Origin: an uncultured Bacteriovorax sp.
GTDB lineage: Bacteria; Bdellovibrionota; Bacteriovoracia; Bacteriovoracales; Bacteriovoracaceae
Direction of reading: 5' to 3'
Length of the DNA: 64,000 nucleotides
Assembly (NCBI GenBank): GCA_946480715.1
Contig: CAMLKK010000015.1
Location: 1-64,000, forward strand
The notes under the pieces were generated by a model. The model was not told the origin of the DNA and ran no database searches. It saw nothing but the letters and a program-made list of their open reading frames with translations. Position numbers and translations under genes: made by a program. Shown here in pieces: positions 34,319 through 42,540 of the stretch (within the stretch, counting starts at the first letter, position 1; each line of letters starts with the position of its first letter).

Positions 34319-35107
34319 ATGTCACAATTTAAGTTTATCAAATATGTAGAAGAAAATAGAACGGCCGTCATTAGCATGAATCGTCCGGAGCTCTATAATG
34401 CTCTTAATGCTGAAGCAAAAATGGAAATTGTGGGGGCCTTGAGAGAGGCCAACAAAAGTCCAAACGTTCATTCCATTATTTTAAATGGCGAAGGGAAAGC
34501 TTTCTGTACAGGTCAAGATCTCAACGATCGCAATGTACAAGCAACTAACGGTGGGGTTGATCTCGGTCACACACTTATGACTGAATGGAATCCCCTCATC
34601 AATGCCATCCGCGACTCCAAAAAAATTGTGATTGGTTGTGTGAACGGTGTTTGCGCTGGTGCCGGTATTTCAGTGGCCATCGCATGCGATATCATCGTTT
34701 CAAAACCAGGTGTAAAATTCATAGGAGCTTTTTCAAAGTTGGGACTCGCTCCAGATGCTGGATCAACTTACATTTTTACCCGCGCGCTTGGATACCAGAA
34801 AACAATGGAATTTTTCTTAATGGGTTCGGCCCTAACAAGTGAAGAACTGCATACAGCAGGTCTGATCAACAAGCTGGCCGATGATCCAATGACTGCCGCT
34901 ACAGAATACGCTATGGCGATCAATAAACTCTCACCTCTTTCATCTGAAATGATCAAAAAAAATATCAAGGCGTCACTTGATTCAACTTTTGAGAAATCAA
35001 TGGAAAGAGAAACATACGTTCAGCGCTTTCTTGGTAACAGCAATGATTACAAAGAAGGTCTGAGTGCATTCCTAGAAAAACGCGAACCAAATTTTAAAGG
35101 TCACTAA
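34319..35107 (+). CDS. paaG: PaaG-like ring-opening isomerase (crotonase family)
   Basis: 262 residues. Crotonase fold with GKAFCTGQDLNDR near 60 and NGVCAGAGISVAIACD near 105; the CTGQDLNDR wording, with Gln instead of Ala/Gly-Asp, and SKLGLAPDAGSTYIFTRALG are typical of PaaG, the 1,2-epoxyphenylacetyl-CoA isomerase that makes the oxepin. The hydratase glutamate positions are replaced by other residues, as expected for an isomerase. Two bases after paaF, eleven before the PaaA-like gene. Confidence 0.87.
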   Translation: MSQFKFIKYVEENRTAVISMNRPELYNALNAEAKMEIVGALREANKSPNVHSIILNGEGKAFCTGQDLNDRNVQATNGGVDLGHTLMTEWNPLINAIRDSKKIVIGCVNGVCAGAGISVAIACDIIVSKPGVKFIGAFSKLGLAPDAGSTYIFTRALGYQKTMEFFLMGSALTSEELHTAGLINKLADDPMTAATEYAMAINKLSPLSSEMIKKNIKASLDSTFEKSMERETYVQRFLGNSNDYKEGLSAFLEKREPNFKGH

Positions 35108-35118
35108 TTGGAGGTCTT

Positions 35119-35949
35119 ATGACAGCACATACTTACTCAGCAGAAGAATTAAAACTATTCGCCGATATTAAAAACGGCAGAACTTTTGAAGCAGAAGACG
35201 ATATGCCAGCGTTCTACCGCAAGCACTTATTGAATCTTCTTTGGATGCAAGGAGATTCAGAATATTCTGGAGCTCTTGGATATATGCCTTGGATTGAAAA
35301 AGCTCCAACTCTTCAGGAAAAAGTCATCGTTGCTCAAATGGTAAAAGATGAAATGAGACATGCTTCAGTCATCTACCGTTTATTAGACGAATTGGGACAA
35401 AATACAAAAGCGCATACTGAAGCAAAAGAACTTGGTTACAAACTTGAAGAAGATAAAGTGAACATCGGTTTCAAGAGATTAAAAGATGATTACCGTGTAA
35501 ACATCTTTTACTACGACATCAAGTATTGGACAGACTACATTCTATTCAACTTCTTAATGGATAGAGCAGCAGGACATCAATTACAAGACACTTTCAATTC
35601 AAGCTATATGCCTTGGAAAAAGGCCATTGAAGGAATTTACAAAGAAGAAGTTATGCACTTAGCTCACGGAGATAAGTGGGTTAAAATTCTCGCTAAAGAT
35701 CCTGAGCAAAAAGAATTTTTACAAGAGCGTTTAAACCTATGGTGGCCGCGTGTAATGAACGTTTTCGGATCTACTCAAGGTGCAAGCAACGACCTTTACG
35801 TAAACCTAGGTTTAAAACAAAGAACGAACGGACAAATCCGCGAAGTCTTCGTCAAAGAAATTCAGGATATGTGTAATGAAGTGGGATTAACTCTTCCGGT
35901 TTACCGCGAAGAAGATCAACCACAACGTGAGAAAAAACTGGCACAATAA
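35119..35949 (+). CDS. PaaA-like di-iron protein without PaaBCDE partners
   Basis: 276 residues. Resembles PaaA, the catalytic subunit of phenylacetyl-CoA 1,2-epoxidase: DDMPAFYRKHLL, SEYSGALGYMPWIEKAPTLQEK and LNLWWPRVMNVFGS align with it by eye. Candidate di-iron ligands are E48, the ExxH at 78-81 (DEMRHA) and a later EExxH (YKEEVMHLAHG). PaaA normally works in a complex with PaaB, PaaC, PaaD and the reductase PaaE, all adjacent; none is in this operon or window. It is somewhat shorter than E. coli PaaA (~309 residues). GGAGG precedes the ATG and its stop overlaps the next start by one base. Confidence 0.8.
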   Translation: MTAHTYSAEELKLFADIKNGRTFEAEDDMPAFYRKHLLNLLWMQGDSEYSGALGYMPWIEKAPTLQEKVIVAQMVKDEMRHASVIYRLLDELGQNTKAHTEAKELGYKLEEDKVNIGFKRLKDDYRVNIFYYDIKYWTDYILFNFLMDRAAGHQLQDTFNSSYMPWKKAIEGIYKEEVMHLAHGDKWVKILAKDPEQKEFLQERLNLWWPRVMNVFGSTQGASNDLYVNLGLKQRTNGQIREVFVKEIQDMCNEVGLTLPVYREEDQPQREKKLAQ

Positions 35950-36815
35950 TGAAAATCGAAAATGTAGTTGTGATAGGAACAGGAACTATGGGGCAAGGAA
36001 TTGCTCAATGGTTCCTGCAACAAAACCTTTCAGTAGAAATGGTCGATGCCAATTATGATTTCGCGCTTAAAAGCCGTGAAAAAATCATAGCTGGCCTCGA
36101 TACACTTGCAGCAAAAGGTAAGCTCGATGCTGCTGCTGTTGCTTCAATGCAACCAAAACTCAATGTAAAAAAACTCGAAGAGATTAATAAACATTGCGAT
36201 CTTGTCGTTGAAGCGATCATTGAAGATAAAAATATCAAAACTGATCTTTTCAAAAAGCTCGATGAGATGCTGGATACGAAAACAATTATTGCTTCCAACA
36301 CATCATCGTTTCCGATTACAGAGCTTGCTCGTGATTTAAGCGCTTCTCGCAAGAAAAACTTTCTAGGTCTGCACTTTTTTAATCCCGCTACGATTATGAA
36401 ACTAGTTGAAGTTATCAGCGGTCTTGAAACGGACACTACAATCTCGCAATCACTCTTTGATTGGTTTAATCAGAAAGGAAAAGTGGCCTGCTTGTGTTCA
36501 GATGCTCCTGGATTCATCGTCAACAGAGTCGCAAGAAACTTTTACGGTGAAGCTCTCAGAGCAGTTGAAAATTACAATCTGGAAAAAATAAAAGAAGTCG
36601 ATGATGTTATGAAAAAAGTCGGCGGATTCAAAATGGGGCCTTTCGAATTAATGGACCTGATTGGTATTGATGTCAATTTAAGTGTAACGGAATCAGTTTA
36701 TCGCGCGTTTTTTGATGAAGCACGCTTTAAGCCTCATCGATTGCAAAAAGACATGGTGAATGCCAATCGCCTAGGTAAAAAAACAAATAAGGGATTCTAC
36801 TCTTATGATCAATAA
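35949..36815 (+). CDS. paaH: 3-hydroxyacyl-CoA dehydrogenase, N-terminal half of a split PaaH
   Basis: 288 residues. NAD-binding Rossmann domain with VVIGTGTMGQGIAQWF at 7-22, acyl-CoA-binding and catalytic His in GLHFFNPATIMKLVEVI, and a C-terminal helical domain (DAPGFIVNRVARNFYGEALR; GGFKMGPFELMDLIG). This is the complete minimal unit of a short-chain hydroxyacyl-CoA dehydrogenase. In the paa pathway PaaH oxidises 3-hydroxyadipyl-CoA and is usually ~475-510 residues with a second C-terminal domain; here that second part is encoded by the next, overlapping gene. Confidence 0.87.
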   Translation: MKIENVVVIGTGTMGQGIAQWFLQQNLSVEMVDANYDFALKSREKIIAGLDTLAAKGKLDAAAVASMQPKLNVKKLEEINKHCDLVVEAIIEDKNIKTDLFKKLDEMLDTKTIIASNTSSFPITELARDLSASRKKNFLGLHFFNPATIMKLVEVISGLETDTTISQSLFDWFNQKGKVACLCSDAPGFIVNRVARNFYGEALRAVENYNLEKIKEVDDVMKKVGGFKMGPFELMDLIGIDVNLSVTESVYRAFFDEARFKPHRLQKDMVNANRLGKKTNKGFYSYDQ

Positions 36816-37494
36816 CACTAATAATGCTCCGATGATCATCATCGAAAAAAATCATCCGCTCTATTCTGCAGTAAAAGCAAAATGGGAAGTGAAATCTATT
36901 GACGAAGCTCTTGCTAGTTTTGATACACCTGAACTCATCATTGATCTCAGTATTCTAAGAACAAAAAAGAAATTGCTTCTTCTAAAAGAATTGAGCCGAA
37001 CAACTAAAGCTAAAATTGTTTCAGACCTCACCCTCTGCTGGGGAGATTATATTTTCAAAACGTGCCCACACGTCATTGGTGCCGTATCACTACTTTTTCA
37101 ATCACCGACAAATGCCATTGAGTATGCCATCAATAAATACAGCGAAAATGCTGTAGCAGATTCAACTGAATTGATAACAACTTTTATTGGATCATTGGAT
37201 AAAACAGGCGTTCTGCATAAAGATCTCCACGTTACGTTTCACTACCCGCGCACTATTGCTATGATCATCAACGAAGCCTATTTCGCTCTTGATGAAGGAT
37301 TAGCATCACCTTCCGCCATTGATCTTGCTATGAAAAATGGAGTGAACTATCCGCTTGGTCCCATTGAATGGGGAGAAAAAATTGGTCTCGCTCATGTCTG
37401 CGAATTATTACAAGAGCTGCATGAGATTACAGAAGACTCGCGCTATCGAGTTTCAAAAGAATTAAAACTAAAATCATTAACAGGTACATTATGA
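36805..37494 (+). CDS. Second helical domain of PaaH as a separate gene
   Basis: 229 residues. Its start overlaps the preceding dehydrogenase gene by 11 bases. Residues 140-205 (HYPRTIAMIINEAYFALDEG then IDLAMKNGVNYPLGPIEWGE) form a 3-hydroxyacyl-CoA dehydrogenase C-terminal domain; the first ~130 residues form a small alpha/beta domain like the linker found between the two C-terminal domains of PaaH-type enzymes. It has no NAD-binding motif. Together with the preceding protein (288 + 229) it has the size and order of one PaaH chain, so a stable two-subunit enzyme is likely. Confidence 0.8.
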   Translation: MINNTNNAPMIIIEKNHPLYSAVKAKWEVKSIDEALASFDTPELIIDLSILRTKKKLLLLKELSRTTKAKIVSDLTLCWGDYIFKTCPHVIGAVSLLFQSPTNAIEYAINKYSENAVADSTELITTFIGSLDKTGVLHKDLHVTFHYPRTIAMIINEAYFALDEGLASPSAIDLAMKNGVNYPLGPIEWGEKIGLAHVCELLQELHEITEDSRYRVSKELKLKSLTGTL

Positions 37495-38690
37495 GAAGAA
37501 CATTTATTGTAAATGCTAAAAGAACTGCAATCGGAAAACTCGCTGGAAAGCTGGCCCCTGCCCGCGTGGACGATCTACTCGCTCACGTTCTTGCTGATCT
37601 CAAAAAAGATTTAACGTTTGATCCGGCCCTCATTGAAGACGTCATCGTTGGTTGCGCGAATCAGGCGGGTGAAGATAATAGAAATATTGCACGAATGTCG
37701 CTTATCCTTGCTGGTTATCCATTAGAAGTTCCAGGTACAACGGTAAATCGTCTCTGTGGATCATCACTTGATGCTCTCATTGATGGTTACGCTCGCATTC
37801 AATCTGGACTTGCTGACTGCTTAGTCATTGGTGGTGCAGAATCGATGACAAGAGCACCGTTTGCTTTATCAAAAGCAGCGGGACCTTACGATCGTGAACA
37901 AAAAATGTATGACACAACTTTTGGCTGGAGATTCATCAACCCAAAGATGGAAAAAATGTTTCCTCTTTTAGGAATGGGAGAAACAGCAGAAGAAGTAGCT
38001 TCTCTCTATAAAATTTCACGTGAAGAACAGGATCAATTCGCTCTTAAATCGCATCAAAAAGCAGCTGCAGCTTGGGAACGCGGTGACTTCAATGATGAAG
38101 TTCTTCCTTATACAGTTGAACTCAAAAAAGATTCCTATGTGTTTTCAAAAGATGAGTGTGTTCGTGCAGACACAACGATGGAAGCACTATCAAAACTAAA
38201 ACCAGTTTTCAGAAAAGAAGGAACTGTAACGGCCGGAAACTCAAGCCCGATGAACGACGGTGCTTCTGGAATCATGATTGTATCTGAAGAATTTTTAAAA
38301 GCGCATAAACTCACACCTATGATGGAAGTGACGGGAGCCGCTGTAAGAGGACTCCATCCGAACACAATGGGACTAGGACCAGTTGAAGCAGTCAAAGTGC
38401 TCATGAAAAAAACAGGAAAAAAAGTTTCTGACTTTGATTCAATCGAATTGAACGAAGCTTTTGCCGCTCAATCACTTGGCTGTATCAAAGGTCTTGAGTT
38501 AGATGCCAGCAAAGTGAACTTAAACGGTGGGGCCATTGCTATTGGGCACGCTCTTGGAAGTTCTGGAACAAGAATCGTGACAACTCTTGCTCACCAAATG
38601 AAGAAAAATAAAAACATTAAAGAAGGTCTAGCGACAATGTGTATTGGTGTAGGCCAGGGAATTGCCGTAAGCTTCAGGAACTGTCAGTAA
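37491..38690 (+). CDS. paaJ: Thiolase, PaaJ-like 3-oxoadipyl-CoA thiolase
   Basis: 399 residues. Nucleophile C89 in VNRLCGSSLDAL, the GHALGSSGTR catalytic His near 355 and the C-terminal MCIGVGQG with the second Cys, all as in thiolase II. RTAIGKLAGKLA at the N-terminus is typical of PaaJ/PcaF, which cleave 3-oxoadipyl-CoA to acetyl-CoA and succinyl-CoA. A general acetoacetyl-CoA thiolase is possible, but the operon favours the aromatic pathway. Four-base overlap with the preceding gene and one-base overlap with the next. Confidence 0.9.
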   Translation: MRRTFIVNAKRTAIGKLAGKLAPARVDDLLAHVLADLKKDLTFDPALIEDVIVGCANQAGEDNRNIARMSLILAGYPLEVPGTTVNRLCGSSLDALIDGYARIQSGLADCLVIGGAESMTRAPFALSKAAGPYDREQKMYDTTFGWRFINPKMEKMFPLLGMGETAEEVASLYKISREEQDQFALKSHQKAAAAWERGDFNDEVLPYTVELKKDSYVFSKDECVRADTTMEALSKLKPVFRKEGTVTAGNSSPMNDGASGIMIVSEEFLKAHKLTPMMEVTGAAVRGLHPNTMGLGPVEAVKVLMKKTGKKVSDFDSIELNEAFAAQSLGCIKGLELDASKVNLNGGAIAIGHALGSSGTRIVTTLAHQMKKNKNIKEGLATMCIGVGQGIAVSFRNCQ

Positions 38691-39970
38691 TGAGAATATT
38701 TTTGCTGGCATTATTTTTTAGCGTAACTGCTGAAGCAACCATCGCTCCACCTCACATTGGCCCCGAAGGACTTCGTTTCAACCGTCTTCACGCAATGAAG
38801 ATTGAAAAGCTCTTCGATAAAGAATTAAAGTCAAACGAAGATGCTGATATCAAATTTCTCTTAAACGTCGGAAAAAGAGCAAGTGCATGGTTAACAGTCG
38901 TTAATGCAAATCGCTCTTCTGACAATCAACTCGATCTCTCAAGTCCGAGTAGTTCGGGTGGCATTCCGATGGATCAGCCCCTTAAAACTTCAACTGCGAT
39001 CTTGATGGAACGTTATAAAAAGTTTCTGGCCGAAAATCCTTCTGTTTTAACAAATGTTCTTGCTTCAAGTGTAGATTTTCCGACAGAAGCCCCTGTTGCA
39101 GATTCAGATTTTTTAAAAACTTTAAGAACACTCGATCGCATTTATCAATCAACAATTAGATGGGCCAGCTCTCGCAACTGGATGAGCTGGTATATCAATC
39201 GCGCTATGTTTGATGTGCGCGGTTATCATTTTTTAAAAAACACTCCAAATCTCGAACAAAAACTCAATGACTATTCAAATCTGCCTGCTGAAGAACAAAC
39301 TAAACTTAGACTTTGGCTTTTAGGCCTATGCCGAAATGGTGAATTTGATTCAAAAGACTGTCAGGAAGAATTAAACAAACACATACCACGTGCTCGCCTT
39401 TACAGCTTCTTCACTCGTTTTGAAAAATATGGAAAAAAGATGAATGATCTTTTTTATACAATCAAAAAGACGAGACCTGAAATCTACTGGAATGAAGATA
39501 AATCGAAATTGATTTCTCCCTTTCAAACACCTGAAAGAGTAGATGTTCAATCGTGGCTGAAAGAAAATGTTGAAGATGAATGGAAAACCTCATCTTTTAA
39601 TATGCAGATCAATTATTTTAAAACGACAAGAGATATTCCACGCATTCAATTCAAAGAAGGGGTCACGGCCAATGTAAACGGCATTGGTGGCAATCTCATT
39701 ACAATGGAAGCGGAATACCCGATTGAAAGTAACGATCAGAAATGGACCATCAGGCACGAATACGGCCACGTGCTAGGATTCGAAGATTGTTATCTTGAAT
39801 TTTACGACACTCAAGAACAGGCGATGATCTATTACGAAATCGATGTGAACAATCTTATGTGTTCACGTAGAGGTCATCTACTGCCAACACATGAAGAACA
39901 ATTAAGAAAATCATACACAGCATCTAATCTTTCAGAGGAGACTATTAATGGAAGTGAAACTCTTTATTAA
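38690..39970 (+). CDS. Exported zinc metalloprotease, snapalysin-type metal site
   Basis: 426 residues from the ATG at 38690, which overlaps the thiolase stop (TAATG); the frame is open from 38639 but only the later start gives a signal peptide (MRIFLLALFFSVTAEA). Near residue 356 the motif HEYGHVLGFED matches HExxHxxGxxD, the metzincin zinc site with Asp as third ligand, as known in snapalysins. A likely Met-turn follows (NNLMCSRRG, ~30 residues on). The preceding ~330 residues are helical and unrecognised. A secreted protease inside a fuel-degradation operon fits supply of amino acids from prey, which is inference. It overlaps the aldehyde dehydrogenase gene by 23 bases. Confidence 0.8.
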   Translation: MRIFLLALFFSVTAEATIAPPHIGPEGLRFNRLHAMKIEKLFDKELKSNEDADIKFLLNVGKRASAWLTVVNANRSSDNQLDLSSPSSSGGIPMDQPLKTSTAILMERYKKFLAENPSVLTNVLASSVDFPTEAPVADSDFLKTLRTLDRIYQSTIRWASSRNWMSWYINRAMFDVRGYHFLKNTPNLEQKLNDYSNLPAEEQTKLRLWLLGLCRNGEFDSKDCQEELNKHIPRARLYSFFTRFEKYGKKMNDLFYTIKKTRPEIYWNEDKSKLISPFQTPERVDVQSWLKENVEDEWKTSSFNMQINYFKTTRDIPRIQFKEGVTANVNGIGGNLITMEAEYPIESNDQKWTIRHEYGHVLGFEDCYLEFYDTQEQAMIYYEIDVNNLMCSRRGHLLPTHEEQLRKSYTASNLSEETINGSETLY

Positions 39971-41435
39971 TAACACGTTTGTTGATTCAAGCGATAAAAC
40001 AATTAAAACCAGCTTCGATCCCTCAACAGGGTTAGAAGTTGCCAAATACCATGTTCCATCGACTGCAGACGTTGATCGTGCAGTCGTTGCTGCAAGAGAC
40101 GCTTTCTACAATCCTGCTTGGAAAAACATGTCTCAAGATGATCGTGCAAATATACTTCTCAAAATCGCTGAGAAGATGAAAGAGCGCTCTAAAGAATTAG
40201 TAGAAATCGAAGTACGCGATTCTGGTTCAACTCTTAGAAAAGCAAAAGCTGACGTTCACAACACAGCATCGTTTTTCAAAGTTATGGCAAAAGTTGCAAA
40301 AGATTTAAAGCTTGAAGTTGCCGACGAAAACGCATCACGCGCAGGTTTTTCAATTAATTCTCGTCAGTACGCACCGATTGGTGTTTGCGCTCAAATCATT
40401 CCATGGAACTTTCCTCTCGTTATGGCGGGATGGAAAATTGGTCCAGTTCTAGCAACGGGATGTACGACAGTTCTTAAAACAGCAGAAGAAACTCCATGTT
40501 CGGCAGGCATTCTTGCTGAAATCCTTAGAGACTCTGGTGTTCCTGCTGGAGTTGTAAATATCATCACTGGTGGAGCTGAAACAGGTCGCACACTACTTGC
40601 TCACCCACTCATTAATAAAGTTTCATTCACAGGTTCAACGGCCGTTGGAAAAGAAATTTTAAAAACGTCGGCCAACCACGTTTTAAATGCAACAATGGAA
40701 TTAGGTGGTAAATCAGCTAACATCGTTTTAGATGATGCTGATCTCGATATTGCAGTTGATGGTGCGCTTTATGCCTTCCTTTATCACTCAGGCCAGGCGT
40801 GTGATTCGGGAACAAGGCTTCTTGTTCAAGAAAACATTTACCCTGCTTTTATGGAAAAGTTTCTTCAAAGAATTAAAGAAGTAAAAGTTCTTCCTACAAG
40901 TGATGCCAACGCAGGTTTAGGTCCAGTTGTCAGTGAAAAACAAATGAACACCATCATGGGATTCATCAATAAAACAAAAGAAGAAGGCGCTCGCCTGCTT
41001 GCTGGTGGAAATCGCATGACAAGTGGTGAGTTCGCCAAAGGTTATTTCATTGAACCAACGGCTTTCGAAATCAATCCTTCACACACAATTTTTCATGAAG
41101 AAATTTTTGGACCAGTTGTTGGTGTGACAAAGTTTCGTGATGAAAATGAAGCTGTTCTTCTTGCGAACAATTCAAAATATGGCCTTGCTGGTGCTGTCTG
41201 GTCTAAAGACCATGCTCGCGCAAAGAAGTTGGCCTCTCAATTAGAAGCAGGAACTGTGTGGATCAATGAGTATCACTTGTTAAATCCAGGAATGCCATTC
41301 GGAGGATTCAAAGAATCTGGTATCGGCCGCGAAATGGGAACTGAAGGAATCATGAGCTATCTTGAAGTTCGCCACATTTGGGAATCAGATTGCGATGAAC
41401 GTTCTAAAAAAGTTTGGTTAGATGCCATTTTTTAA
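39948..41435 (+). CDS. Aldehyde dehydrogenase, NAD(P)-dependent
   Basis: 495 residues, standard length. Motifs: IIPWNFPLVMAGWK near 150, SFTGSTAVGK near 226, MELGGKSANIV with general-base E251, and the nucleophile C285 in HSGQACDSGTR. GAGGAG precedes the ATG. In the phenylacetate pathway a ring-opened semialdehyde must be oxidised by the ALDH domain of PaaZ; PaaZ is usually fused to a MaoC hydratase domain (~680 residues), which is absent here. This gene could supply only the dehydrogenase step. Its start lies inside the protease gene end, so they are co-transcribed. Confidence 0.88.
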   Translation: MEVKLFINNTFVDSSDKTIKTSFDPSTGLEVAKYHVPSTADVDRAVVAARDAFYNPAWKNMSQDDRANILLKIAEKMKERSKELVEIEVRDSGSTLRKAKADVHNTASFFKVMAKVAKDLKLEVADENASRAGFSINSRQYAPIGVCAQIIPWNFPLVMAGWKIGPVLATGCTTVLKTAEETPCSAGILAEILRDSGVPAGVVNIITGGAETGRTLLAHPLINKVSFTGSTAVGKEILKTSANHVLNATMELGGKSANIVLDDADLDIAVDGALYAFLYHSGQACDSGTRLLVQENIYPAFMEKFLQRIKEVKVLPTSDANAGLGPVVSEKQMNTIMGFINKTKEEGARLLAGGNRMTSGEFAKGYFIEPTAFEINPSHTIFHEEIFGPVVGVTKFRDENEAVLLANNSKYGLAGAVWSKDHARAKKLASQLEAGTVWINEYHLLNPGMPFGGFKESGIGREMGTEGIMSYLEVRHIWESDCDERSKKVWLDAIF

Positions 41436-41928
41436 AATTTTATTGGTCTTTGCTTTCACTCTCCGAGTGGAAGCATTTGACCTTATGAGCACGATCGCTA
41501 CTAGAGAAATGGGCAGCTGTGAAACAAACAATCTCAGTTTCACGGCCATGAAATTTTATAAAATCCCTCTCAATGAAACGTTTGAAGATTTACCCGTACA
41601 TCTTCGCATTCTTTTTTTCTTTAATACTGATTATTCCGTCATTACCCGTCTTACGAAACAAGCTTTGATATCATGCCAGACGCTTCCTAGCGGTGATCAG
41701 GCCTGCGCTTATAAACCAATCGCAGATCAATGGTTACCTTCAACACCTTTTAGTTCCAAAGATCTCACTATTGAGACCGAAGTTGGGAAGATTAATTGGA
41801 TCAATCCTGAAAACAGCAATCGTGGTTTTCAAATCACATTAAATGGGAAATCATTTAGTGGTGGAATGGTCCAAGTTAACTTCAATCAATTCGGCGTGAA
41901 TACAGCAAAAATCTGTTCACCGAGATAG
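41422..41928 (+). CDS. Small secreted protein, unknown
   Basis: 168 residues. Signal peptide MPFFKILLVFAFTLRVEAF; the start overlaps the aldehyde dehydrogenase end by 14 bases. Four Cys in the mature part (GSCETN, ISCQTL, ACAYKP, KICSPR) suggest two disulfides. No family recognised. Sits between aldehyde dehydrogenase and glutathione transferase genes in the same direction with a ten-base gap downstream, so it is part of the operon. Confidence 0.7.
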   Translation: MPFFKILLVFAFTLRVEAFDLMSTIATREMGSCETNNLSFTAMKFYKIPLNETFEDLPVHLRILFFFNTDYSVITRLTKQALISCQTLPSGDQACAYKPIADQWLPSTPFSSKDLTIETEVGKINWINPENSNRGFQITLNGKSFSGGMVQVNFNQFGVNTAKICSPR

Positions 41929-41937
41929 GAATAAAAA

Positions 41938-42540
41938 ATGATTAAATTATACGGAAAGTACTGGCAAGATCGCAGTGATCGCGTTCGTTGGCTTTTGGAA
42001 GAAATGAATGTGCCTTATGAAAACGTTTTTTTAAAGAAAGAAAAAGGCGACACTGATACGCCAGAATATAGAAAACTCAATCCACTTGGTCGCGTCCCTA
42101 CTATTGTTGATGGCGAAGTCGTCATTCATGAATCGGCAGCGATATGCCTTTATCTTGCAGATAAATACAGTAAAGGTAAGATGGCCCCAGATGAGTCGAA
42201 TCCAAAACTAAGAGCAGAATACATTCAATGGATGGTTCACTCTGTCGGAACACTTGAAGCTGTGGTTGCCCGTATGTTTGAAAATTTTGAGGATGCAGAA
42301 GCTGAAAACAGAACGAATAAATTTGTAAAAGAACAATGTGAAATTTTAAAGCAACTCTATAACCCCATTTTAGAAAAACAGGAATATTTCCTCTCCTCTG
42401 GTTTTTCTGCTGTTGACGTCATCATGGCGGCCATCATTCCTGGAGCACATGATTACCTTGTGAAGAACAATCCTCCAATGGAAAGATACATGAAACGAAT
42501 GATGGAGCGACCAGCTGCCATTAAAGCAAAGGTCTTTTAA
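41938..42540 (+). CDS. Glutathione S-transferase family protein
   Basis: 200 residues. The N-terminal thioredoxin-like domain has IKLYGKYWQDRSDRVRWLLEE, NPLGRVPTIVDG with the conserved cis-Pro, and HESAAICLYLADKY for gamma-glutamyl binding; a helical C-terminal domain follows. The active-site Tyr/Ser/Cys region is unusual (KYWQDRSDR), with Ser as candidate. Family members isomerise or conjugate electrophiles; in aromatic operons they can remove reactive intermediates. GGAAT-type Shine-Dalgarno precedes the ATG. Confidence 0.88.
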   Translation: MIKLYGKYWQDRSDRVRWLLEEMNVPYENVFLKKEKGDTDTPEYRKLNPLGRVPTIVDGEVVIHESAAICLYLADKYSKGKMAPDESNPKLRAEYIQWMVHSVGTLEAVVARMFENFEDAEAENRTNKFVKEQCEILKQLYNPILEKQEYFLSSGFSAVDVIMAAIIPGAHDYLVKNNPPMERYMKRMMERPAAIKAKVF

